DNA from: Emmonsiellopsis sp. PD_33 | Taxonomy: Eukaryota > Ascomycota > Eurotiomycetes > Onygenales > Ajellomycetaceae | Reading direction: 5' to 3' | Assembly: GCA_032988165.1 (NCBI GenBank) | Contig: JANTQF010000497.1 | Coordinates: 1 to 19,856 of the forward strand | DNA: 19,856 nucleotides | In this document: positions 1-8,807 of the stretch, one piece after another | Layout: each line of letters begins with the position of its first letter | Position numbering within the stretch: the first letter of the stretch is position 1 | Notes under the pieces: model-generated | Seen by the model: the letters and a program-made list of their open reading frames with translations, nothing else | What the model was told of the DNA's origin: nothing | Database searches by the model: none | Translations under genes and position numbers: made by a program

Positions 1-52
1 ACCGTGTAATTAGCCATCCCCCTAATAATAGATGTAGACTTCTCCAGCTTGC

Positions 53-1132
53 ATGCCAGACATTGGAAACGATAGAATCCTTCTTCCTTCAATCATTGAG
101 GACATAAATACCCCTTTTTCCTTTCCCCCCCGCAAACGCACCACTCACCACCTCCCCGGCGGCCAAGGCCACAGCGCCCTCCACCCGCGCTCCAACGTAA
201 TCATAAAACCAATCGAAGACCCCACCGAAGCCGAACACGCCGCCACCATCCAACGCGCCCTCTACAACATCCAACTCCAGAAAACCCAAGAAGACGCAAG
301 GGAATACCAAGTCGCTGAACCACTGCGCATCGCCACCGCCTTCCCCGCCACCGATCGCAGCCAGACCATGAAATACGTCGCGGATAACAGGTGGACTGCC
401 GCACGGGTTATTCCAGGCAAACCGGGCCCGGAGGGCCGGTGGGAGGAGATTCTTCGCGCGTCTAGGGCGTTGCATAGGGATTTGCTTGCTGTTGTTGAAG
501 GTGGGGAGCCGGCGTTCATGCGCGAGCGCGCGCATAGGTGGGCGAAGGGGGATCGGATTGCGTGGGGGACTGCTGGGTGTTGTGATGGGGGTGCGGCGGT
601 GGATGTTATACCGCCGTATCGGGAGGTTTATACCCGGTTGATGGAGATGAGGGAGCCCGTTGAAACCGCGGTGTCGCAGTTGATTCATGGGGATTTAACG
701 GGGAATGTGCTTTTTGCGGATGAAGATGGTGGCGCCACCGATGGGCTGAAGGAAGCGAAGAAGGAGTCAGGGGATCCGGAGCAACTTCCCCGCTCTATAC
801 CCCCCACCAAGCATGTCAAGGGCAGCAGCCATGTCCCCGGCATCATCGACTTCTCCCTCTACTTCCGTCCCGTCGAGTTCGCGGAGGCGGTCATCGTTGC
901 TGATGGCTTGCTGTGGTATGGTGGTGGTGAGGAGCTGGTGAGGCTGGTGGGCGTCGACCGGTTCCGGTTGCAGATGCTCGTGCGGGCTTTGATTTTTCGG
1001 CTGGTTGCGACGAGTGAGGGGGCGAGGATGTCTGGTGTGGTTGATCAGGCTGAGCTGGGGGCGTTTGGGAGGGCGGTGGATTTGGTGAGGGAGTTGATGG
1101 GCGCCGGATCCGTCCAGGGTGTTTGTTCTTGA
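53..1132 (+). CDS. APH/choline kinase-like phosphotransferase family protein (TIGR02569-like)
   Basis: A single-exon frame of 359 codons starting at ATG 53. It has the hallmarks of the aminoglycoside phosphotransferase/choline kinase fold: a Gly-rich LPGGQG loop at residues 34-39, a possible ATP-binding lysine in VIIKPI (49-54), the catalytic Brenner motif HGDLTGNVLF (212-221, with D214 and N218), and a DFG-equivalent IIDFSLYFRP (264-273). The LPGGQG/HGDLTGNVLF/IDFS combination resembles the uncharacterised TIGR02569 group of fungi and actinobacteria (from memory, not searched). The substrate is unknown, and a drug-resistance role should not be assumed. About 40 acidic/Lys-rich residues (222-262) separate the catalytic and metal-binding motifs, which are close together in most relatives. 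A plausible splice acceptor (CTAAT, then TCTCCAG ending at 47) lies just upstream of the ATG, so an earlier exon outside the window cannot be excluded. It is followed by another plus-strand gene after 285 bp. Confidence 0.75.
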   Translation: MPDIGNDRILLPSIIEDINTPFSFPPRKRTTHHLPGGQGHSALHPRSNVIIKPIEDPTEAEHAATIQRALYNIQLQKTQEDAREYQVAEPLRIATAFPATDRSQTMKYVADNRWTAARVIPGKPGPEGRWEEILRASRALHRDLLAVVEGGEPAFMRERAHRWAKGDRIAWGTAGCCDGGAAVDVIPPYREVYTRLMEMREPVETAVSQLIHGDLTGNVLFADEDGGATDGLKEAKKESGDPEQLPRSIPPTKHVKGSSHVPGIIDFSLYFRPVEFAEAVIVADGLLWYGGGEELVRLVGVDRFRLQMLVRALIFRLVATSEGARMSGVVDQAELGAFGRAVDLVRELMGAGSVQGVCS

Positions 1133-1417
1133 TGCCATCCAGTTAGTCTGAGGGATAATGAGTATTCCCCAACCCAACAGCCTAACTTAATACCGTCCTT
1201 CTGATAGGGAGCAATTTCGACAAAGGACACCCTTCTTTTGGAGCCCGCATCTCCCAGATGAAACCTGCGGTCAAGGCCGCTTTGTGTTGGTTGGTTGGCT
1301 AATCCCGTGCGCTGTCAACCATTGCATCTCTACCTGGCTGTCTCGTCCTGTTGCCCTATTCAGCCCTCCTGTTTTCCCTCTTCGGTGAAAACTCCTCCTA
1401 TCCTCTGTTCTCAATAC

Positions 1418-4400
1418 ATGCTACCGGCCTGGAAGGAGTGGTGGCAAGTTATCGACCAGATTGCTGATACGGTCGTCGCATCGATGGCTGATCCGGAAAG
1501 TGCCCCTGCCGGCGTCGCGAGGACCGATCTCGATGCTTATATCCTCAAACCCTTCGGATTATACGCCAAACATGACCGCCTACTTTTTAAAGCAAACGAG
1601 CCATTTTTGGGAGCCCTCCAGAAAATCGAATCTCAATTCCCACACATAGTGGAGCGGGCAAGGAGAATACTTGAACATACGGCGACATTACCTGTTCCCG
1701 TCGATGTCAGCGATTCCAAAGCAAGAGAGAAAGGAGCAGCAGATCCCGACACAAACTTTTCACAGGAAATGTTCGTTCGTTGTTGTTGCGGCTTAGTTCG
1801 AATCGATAAGACAACTTCCGCTGCCAGCCTTCTCTGCATCTCTCCGGAAGAATACTCGTTTCTTTACCAATGGCTTTACGGAATACCTGATGCCCCTCTC
1901 CCCGAATCCGAAACTAGACCGAATACTTCGACCAACCTTATTAAGGACGATCAAACAAGCGTATACTCGGATATACTAAGTATCGCCAGGGCAAAACCAG
2001 AAGGTCATGTCGTCACATTAGCTGAGGAGCTCTGCAAAGTAGTCTGCGCTTATCAACCCACCAACGATGCCATTGGAAGGATCTCCGAGTTACTTCCTGG
2101 ATTGCTAGAAGCATTCGCAGTTAACCTTGGCGGCAACATGTTCCCCCCAATGCATCGAAGTGTGATGATGTTTATTCTTAGTTATAGAGGGTAATGACAT
2201 GCTCGACTCCTGGGGGGAAATTCAGGCTAACCAGTTCTATATAGGCACATTGCAAAGGCATTTAAAGATAAGATTTGCGACAAGTATCCGATAAACGAGG
2301 AGTCCCATAGCTCTGATGAGATGTCCTTGGATGAGCAGTCAAAGAATGCAGAAACAGATGATAGAACCTCCAATGACATATCCTACGAAGCGCCTCCTGA
2401 ACAGCGTGACGATATTTCCGATTCCCGCCAAGAATACCCAGAAGTTGAAGAAGAGGCGAACAGCCTCCCTGGACTTCAGGAATATATGAAATTGATCAAA
2501 TCCGCTCCTGCATACAATACCCTTCTTGCAAGCATCCGCAGAGAATTCGTCTTCACCCAACCCGAACCGAATCACATGGGGGATATACGCAGAACCATCC
2601 TCACGTCTGTGCCGGTTTGCTCCACATCCAGTCTGATATTGGATCTAGAGATTTACATAATGCAATATTTACTTCGATTGGATCCCTTAACCTTTGTTAC
2701 AGGGCAGGAATATACCAGTCCCGCAGATGTTGCAATTGGGAATGCCATCACTCTCACAGGTTCAGTCACAACCGCACAAGTGGCGACATGCGCGGAATAT
2801 TTGAATGAAACATGGCCTTGGACAGGGCCATTTGTTCTACAGCTGGTGAAGGATCAAGCGCGTTGCACAAATCTAAGGCCTCTCAAAGGTAAATATCTCC
2901 ACCTCTGTGGTTAGATTCTGTGTCACTGATCTTTTAACACAGTCACCTTACCGGATGGCACCATCCTCTCATCAAATCGTTTGGATGGTAATCAAATTGA
3001 CGGGGCATCCCTTCTGTTCACTGTGACTGGCTCTGCGAACCGCATAACGGAAATTGGCGAACAACTCGCATGGCTTGTGGCTGCCACGCACTCGTCGCCG
3101 GATGGGCATGGAGTTGCTTCATGTAGGCCATTTTTGAAAAAGCGGTGCTTAAATCATCGTACGGCGTGGGAAATTGGGGCTACGTTGGACGAGAAACAGA
3201 TTAACCCAGTGCCTCTTCATGGGCAATGCTGGCACAATCTCTTCCGAAACCCGGTGGTAGTAGAAGGCTATCCTATTCCGCGAAGACCGGCTGGTACACC
3301 CGGAATTGAAATCCCCCTACGCATGATGGCCGAGCTCATCCAAACCTCATGGGTTAATCCCTTTGCCGGTAGACTTGTTATCAAAGGATTTTCTCAGATG
3401 TTGGTACCAACCGAAATCCGTGGAGATATTATCATGTGGCATTTATTGCAGAGCAAGGAGGGAGAGCGAATTTCATAGAGTGATTGCATGGCATTTCCCC
3501 AGGTCGAAATATTGCTTTCGAACCTAGAGAACTTTCGACATGTGCTAGGATGGTGTTCTGAAATGGAATTCTATGCAGGTTAGAGCTTCTACTTATAGGA
3601 TTGAACGACCTCGGTCACTGACTTATGATATAGGTTCGAGGGATGCATGTTATGAGGCCAAAAGTGCTGGGCTCCCAAAAGCCTCTGGGGGCTGTCTTCT
3701 TGCAAATGCTTCGCTCCGCGAGGGACAGTTGTTGGTGGGAGGTCATCCATTTGTCATTGGAAAAAAGGATTCCGGCAATCGTTCCTCCCGAGATTATTAC
3801 TCGCACAAGCTGGCATGGGTCTCCGAGAAATTTGTAGTTCTCTGGGACGAAAAAGATAAACGTGGTTGGCTTGTCAACGGGGCAAGTGCGTTGCTACACA
3901 TCGTTATGACGTCCTTGGAACAGCTTAGTCCAGCGTTCAAATCGATCTGCCTGTTCGACCCAGCCAGTATTCAGGAGGGAAAGCACCCCCATCAACCCGA
4001 CTCTGCTACTGAAGTTCTATTGAATATCAATAATCGACAATTAAGGATCTACCGTGAAGATGACGGCCCCCCCAGGTTTCAGGGCCAGGTTGAGATTTGC
4101 TACAACATGCTTGAAAAGATGATTGAGTATCAGCTTATTGTGCTGGAGAGAGTCCGTAACTCTCGCATCATTGTTCCAAGGGCGCATTTAGAAGGCTGGG
4201 ACTTTCGTCATCTAGCGCAACGGTTTGATCCTATATATCCTCGACTGGCTGTTTTGGATACAAATGGGAAATCTTGGGTAGATTTTACCAGGTCAATCCA
4301 CGCAGTCACCCTTTTTGGACGAGGATTTGGGGAGATCATCCGGCCAACCGGCGCCTGCTCCGCTTGGGCGACTTTACCGTGTGGTAAATATTACCTCGCC

Positions 4401-5798
4401 GCTTGTGCAGCTGATCTTCAAAAAATAATGGATGGTCATGGTGGTCAGTACTCCACACCATTAAGACTTACAGACGACGACATCTGGTATATACCAGACA
4501 AATCGACCGGGCAATGTTTATGCAAAGACAAGACAGACGCAACACATTCCGATCTAGCACAAATTCTACTGCCATCTGATATGTGCAAAAACCTCTCGCT
4601 CAACCCCAGTGGATGTTACCAGACAGATCGTGGCGCCTTCATTTTCGGCTTCAATGAAATACACCAATGGTTTTGGAACGATACAGGGAACCCTTTCAGA
4701 AAGATGGCCGGTGAAAGCTCTGATTTGCTGCTAAACCCAGGCATTAGCTACATGTCCGACAGTTCTGTCTTTAGGGAATCTCTAGGGATAGAAGAGGTCC
4801 GGGATGCCTCCTACTTACGATTAGTTCCGCAACAAATGTCCTCTGATAACTATACAGTTGGCATAATCTGCGCACTTACCATAGAATTAAAGGCAGTGGG
4901 CGCGTTGTTTGACAGCACCCATGCGTATGTTCCATCACCGGATCACGATCCAAACGACTATGTGTTTGGGAGTATTTGCGGGCATAATGTCGTTGCTTCC
5001 TGTCTTCCCGATGGCGACTATGGGACCACCTCTGCAGCGCTGGCTGCGGGACACATGTGCCGGAGCTTCAATGGGGTGGAATTCTACCTATTAGTCGGAG
5101 TCGGTGGTGGAGCGCCCCATACTAACAAACAAGATATTCGGCTTGGTGATGTCGTTGTGAGCACGCCAAAGGGAAGTAAAACCGGAGGTATTCCCTATGA
5201 TACGGTAAAAACCCTACAGGGTGGAGTCCATATAATCAATGGATATCTATCACCACCACCGTATCGCCTAAGAAGTGTGCTCAGAGTATTATTGAAATCC
5301 GACCCAAATCCGCCGAAAGCGCCACTCCAGCCCTACCTGGGCCAAATTGCACAGTCCGTTGACGGATGCGGTTATCCTGGACAGGAGAATGATCAGCTAT
5401 TTGACTCCGATTACTCCCATCTAGGGGAGGCCGAAACCTGCGACAGCTGTGATCCTCAAAAGTGTATACAGAGAACGCTTCGGCCATCAACCCAACCTCG
5501 CATTCACTATGGTCTAATAGCGTCAGGGAACCAGGTGATGAAAGATTCAAAAACGAGAGATCGGCTAGGTGAAGAGCAGGATATCCTATGCTTTGAAATG
5601 GAAGCAGCCGGAATTATGAATACCGTACCTGCCTTAGTCATTCGCGGAATCTGTGACTATTCCGACTCGCACAAGAACAAGGGCTGGCAAAAATACGCTG
5701 CAGCCACGGCTGCGGCGTTTATGAAGCTCCTTCTTTCTAACGTTCCAGTTTCTAATGACAGGGGACAGCGGCAGCAAGCTCCAATGTTCTCAGGATAG
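1418..5798 (+). CDS. Large fungal protein with C-terminal nucleoside phosphorylase (PNP_UDP_1) domain; four exons, broken by an in-frame TAG
   Basis: Exons are 1418-2190, 2245-2888, 2943-3578 and 3634-5798. The introns (54, 54 and 55 nt) have GT..AG ends and branch-like CTAAC, CTGAT or CTGAC. The exons total 4,218 nt, exactly 1,406 codons, and all junctions keep frame. The only interruption is TAG at 3476-3478 (codon 651). Codons 1-1090 match no domain I can name. They include a conserved-looking block (about 580-660) rich in Trp/His/Pro with the motifs EIPLRMMAELI, GRLVIKGF and IIMWHLL, which I recall from other uncharacterised fungal proteins. Codons 1091-1390 are a nucleoside phosphorylase domain. 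No Walker A, NACHT, NB-ARC, ankyrin or TPR is visible. The start at 1418 is the first in-frame ATG; the frame is open upstream to 1295 but without an ATG. If the TAG is real, the products would be a 650-residue N-terminal protein and possibly a second protein from ATG 3488. Role unknown; an NLR-like sensing or immune role is inference from the domain alone. Confidence 0.7.
3476..3478 (+). other. In-frame amber stop inside exon 3 of the phosphorylase-domain gene
   Basis: The exon reads R-I-S-TAG-S-D-C-M, and the same frame then stays open for 33 codons to a good donor at 3579 that splices in frame to 3634. One base change from TAC or TAT would give ISYSD, which resembles an ISYxD motif I recall at this place in related fungal proteins (unverified). 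No GT..AG pair removes the TAG without also deleting the preceding conserved block or leaving an intron of only about 23 nt. It is therefore best read as a recent nonsense mutation, with sequencing error or recoding as alternatives. Confidence 0.75.
4851..5750 (+). other. Nucleoside phosphorylase (PNP_UDP_1/'Pfs') domain of the preceding gene
   Basis: The domain begins YTVGIICALTIELKAV, with the first beta strand and conserved glutamate. It continues with the PDGDYGTTSAA strand/turn, the VGVGGGAP loop followed by DIRLGDVVVS, the ribose/base-binding CFEMEAAGIMN, and RGICDYSDSHKNKGWQKYAA near the end, which carries the aspartate of the purine site. All of the motifs I would expect for a folded, possibly active, purine-nucleoside-binding domain are present. 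In most fungal NLR-like proteins this domain precedes a NACHT/NB-ARC NTPase. Here it is followed by only about 15 residues and the stop. Confidence 0.88.
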
Positions 5799-6512
5799 AC
5801 CAAAGTGGCGGGTTAAAACGGCGACTTCGGCGTGCGGTGGTTGTAAGAAACGATAGGTGCGGGCAAGCTGCGACAACCATGTTAGATCTTTGCATGATAC
5901 GGATTGTGAGCGAGAGTAGAGGAAAGCATTGGGCTGCCTTTTAATCGTGAGATGAACGGGAATATCCCACTTATTTTTCGGGGATCTATGTTTCTCTTAG
6001 AAGCGGATGTATCTAATAATGACCTGCAAGATGAACCATGATTGATGAGAAGACTGAATACGAGATAACTCCCCGAATACGTCATATCTACCCGTGCGCC
6101 CTCCTACACTTCAAAACAATACCCGAAATCAGCTGCGGGGAAGATAGATAACTTGACAGGACCAGTTGAACCAGCCAAAATTCAATCAGCTCCAACCCCC
6201 CCCTCTGGAGCCACATCCCTGTTGTTATATTTTACTTTTACTATCACGATCCCCAACCCTCCAACGCACCTATGGACATATAAAATTAACAGGCCAGTTC
6301 GAGCCAGACATGAATAGTACGATATCGGGCATCGGGGGACGGGGGACGGGGGACCAAATTCTCCGACACGACCGACTCTCCACTATGTAAATCAATGATA
6401 AGGCAGTTGTTATTTACGCATTCTTGGTGGGGACGTTTGGGGTTACTGGATCCCGTTGTGTCGTGTCATGTCGTGGAGAGTGGATTGGATGTATGGATGT
6501 GGGTGGTTGGAG

Positions 6513-6526
6513 GTTAACTAGTTAAC
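6513..6526. repeat. 14-bp perfect palindrome built from GTTAAC, with a third GTTAAC nearby
   Basis: GTTAACTAGTTAAC is its own reverse complement, and a further GTTAAC lies at 6533-6538. All are just upstream of the TATA-like box of the MOSC gene, so they may be a binding site for a dimeric regulator (inference). Confidence 0.4.
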
Positions 6527-6548
6527 AGCTGAGTTAACTGCTTTTAGT

Positions 6549-6555
6549 TATATAA
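6549..6555 (+). promoter_or_regulatory. TATA-like box upstream of the MOSC gene
   Basis: TATATAA lies 219 bp before the MOSC start codon, a plausible spacing for a fungal core promoter with a 5' UTR of 100-200 nt. Position and match are the only evidence. Confidence 0.35.
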
Positions 6556-6773
6556 GTTATGGTGTCCCCGCATGTCTTGAGATGGTGTGAGGAGAGAGAG
6601 GGGTTCGTGAACTGGTTCTTCATTGGGTTTTTTGTTTCGCATTCGTCGTTGCCTCGTTTTGGGGATATATTTACTTAACATACCCCTACCTAATATCTAG
6701 ACATTGAGTTTCTACGGATTGGGTTATTCAAGTGCTCGAGGAAGATAGACGGGATTCATCTTGATAGAACAAG

Positions 6774-8088
6774 ATGGCGGGCCCAATGAAGATAAGTCAG
6801 GTATGTGGTAGTAACTATCAACAATAACCAGGTTTGATGGATGGGACGGAGAGATCTATATAGATAGATACCATCCATCCATCTATCCCACCAATCTAAC
6901 CCCCCTCCCCACCAGCTCTACATCTACCCCATAAAATCCCTTCGCCCAACCCGCGTCCCCACCGCCATCCTAACCCGGCACGGCCTCGCCTACGACCGCC
7001 ACTTCATGCTTCTCAAACTCGAGCCAGACGGGCGCCTCACGAACCTCTACGTGGCCAAAGACAACGAGTTAGCGCTGTTCCGGACGGATATCGTCTTCCC
7101 ATCCGCCGTCACCACTAATGATAATAACAAAGAAGGAAGAGGTGGTGGTGGTGGGGAGATCCGCGTCTCCTACCAAGCCCCCCTCGGCCATGTGGAGCGG
7201 GATGTGGTCAAGACGCTCTCGATCCCGCTGCAGCCGGAGGTGGAGGGGTTGGAGGTTGTCGAGGTGGTTATGCATGCGAGTCCGACGAGGGCGTATTTGA
7301 TGGGTGGGGGTTATTCGGGGTGGTTTTCGGAGTGTTTGGGGTATCAGGTTCGCCTGGCTTATCTGGGGGGGAATCGGAGGAGGGTGTTGGGGAGTTTGCA
7401 TCCGGGGTTTGTTGATAAGGGTGGTAGTGAGAATAATAAGGGGGAGGAAGGGGGTGATGGTGGTGGTTGGTTATCTAGTATCGCGAAGAGCGTGCCGTAT
7501 TTCGGCAACCCCGCTGCTGCAGAGAACGAAGAGAACGAAGAGGATGAGGAGGGAATCACCTTTGCAGACATCGCTGCTTACCTCGTTACATCCGAGACGT
7601 CGCTTGATGACGTCTCCGCCCGTCTGCCCGACGGGGAGACGATGGATATCACCAAGTTCCGACCCAACATCGTCCTCTCCGGCGCCGAGAAGGCGTTCGA
7701 GGAGGATTTCTGGGCTGAGATTACGGTCAAGGATTCCGTCCGGTTCACGCTGACGAGCAACTGTGGGCGGTGCGTGAGTATCAATGTCGACTATGATACG
7801 GGTGCCCAGGGGGATGGGGAGGCGGGGAGCGTGTTGAAGAAGCTGATGAGGGATCGGAGGGTTGATAAGGGGGCGAAATATAGTCCGATCTTTGGCAGGT
7901 ATGGGTTTATTGATAAGGGGTCTGTGGGTGGGGAGATTGCGGTTGGGGATGAGGTGGTGGTGTCGAGGGTTAATGGGGAGCATACTACGTTTTGTAAGTC
8001 TGGTTCCCGCTTCTTTTTATTTTTTGGGATTGTGGTGTGGAAGCTGATGTTTGAATATCTAGATTGGCCGAAGGTGTCGACAAATTGA
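6774..8088 (+). CDS. MOSC domain-containing protein (mARC-like molybdenum-cofactor protein)
   Basis: Exons are 6774-6800, 6916-7993 and 8063-8088, giving 376 residues. The tiny first exon encodes MAGPMKISQ and joins in phase 0 to LYIYPIKSLRPTRV, giving the characteristic start of the MOSC N-terminal beta-barrel domain (about 6-130). The MOSC domain follows from about 205, with FRPNIV (257-262) and SNCGRCVSINVD, where C295 corresponds to the conserved cysteine that ligates molybdenum in MOSC/mARC proteins. The end spliced across the last intron, TTFYWPKVSTN, fits family C-termini. Intron 1 (115 nt) has CTAAC before its acceptor; intron 2 is 69 nt. Relatives transfer or use sulfurated or Mo-bound cofactor and, in the mARC type, reduce N-hydroxylated compounds with cytochrome b5; the substrate here is unknown. 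No N-terminal membrane anchor is visible. A Gly/Asn/Glu-rich stretch (176-192) and an acidic stretch (211-221) form a low-complexity linker. The ATG at 6774 has A at -3 and is preferred over 6786. Confidence 0.88.
7994..8062 (+). other. Stop-free, 3n-length last intron of the MOSC gene
   Basis: Donor GTAAGT, CTGAT about 15 nt before the acceptor, and ATCTAG at the end. Its 69 nt contain no in-frame stop, so retention would insert 23 mostly hydrophobic residues before the last eight codons. The donor is strong and the spliced end fits the family, so it is called an intron. Confidence 0.75.
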
Positions 8089-8102
8089 TATGACCGTGGC
8101 AA

Positions 8103-8128
8103 TTTTTTTTTTTTTTTTTTTTTTTTTT
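8103..8128. repeat. Poly(T) tract of 26
   Basis: An uninterrupted run of 26 T residues begins 14 nt after the MOSC stop codon and lies in its 3' UTR. The length is prone to slippage or assembly error. Confidence 0.9.
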
Positions 8129-8807
8129 ACCTGGCGCTGTTTATAGGGGAGGCAGAATTTCAACATCAGGGGTATAGACGATATCAATATTTTTCACTTG
8201 GGATATGTAACAGTTCACCCTGTTCTATCCGTCCCCCTTTTTTCTTTCACACGCAGGCTCCGCTCCTACCTGGAAAATATTAAACGCGGTTTCATGTAAA
8301 GGGGCTGACCCCCTGGGGTGTTTTTACACTTTGATATAAGACATGATCATGACAGATTCATTGATAATATCCAGCATCAGATCACCAACAGCATAAATAC
8401 GTCCTTTTTAAAACTCAAAGCATCAACCGTAGCCAGTTCAAGCCCTTTAGCTAAAGAATATGCTGAGACCTGCTATATAGGCTATATAGGAATGTGGTTA
8501 GTGAGTTGGGGGCCAGGCAGGGTTCGATCTGGGAAAGGGGGGGTTCTTGAGTTAGACACACATGAATATCATAAAGTAACATCTCTTTCCAAATAATATA
8601 AATTGCTAACTAATGATTTAAAAACAAAAGAGTAGGAAATCATCCGTGACCCCGCTAAAATACCACACACATAAAACCCATGTCGTTAAGGACGGAAAAA
8701 AATAGTCAGCCACCCCTCTTCCAACAAGTCCCAGCAGGGTGAAGCGTTAAAGAACATCCCTTTTTCCCTTCATATTTTTATATACATACATATACTCGTC
8801 ACGCAGT
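8129..8807. other. Convergent intergenic region between the MOSC and SHMT genes
   Basis: No gene seen. It should contain the 3' ends of both converging transcripts. It has a direct repeat of CTATATAGG near 8473-8490 and AT-rich sequence towards the SHMT stop, but no clear hairpin or RNA gene. Confidence 0.5.

Larger units (their letters stand above)
5799..6773 (+). other. Intergenic region: 3' flank of the phosphorylase gene and MOSC promoter
   Basis: No convincing coding frame; the open frames are short and lack family features. The distal half carries GTTAAC palindromes, a TATA-like box at 6549-6555 and a T-rich stretch (about 6625-6660) before the MOSC start at 6774. Confidence 0.5.

Noticed and set aside
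89..688. 199-codon minus-strand frame over the APH-like gene
   Set aside because: Pro/Arg/Gly-rich shadow of the plus-strand gene, which carries real kinase motifs.
3480..3502. Mini-intron that might help rescue the phosphorylase gene
   Set aside because: It would be only 23 nt, begins after the TAG and so does not remove it, and its donor is poor.
6365..6481. Inverted ACTCTCCAC/GTGGAGAGT pair as terminal repeats of a MITE
   Set aside because: Only 9 bp match, no target-site duplication, and the neighbouring similar words are not in inverted order.
7471..7983. 170-codon minus-strand frame in the MOSC gene
   Set aside because: Shadow frame with His/Pro/Ile-rich composition; the plus strand has the MOSC motifs.
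8521..8531. tRNA B-box-like GGTTCGATC
   Set aside because: No matching A box, acceptor stem or cloverleaf could be found around it.
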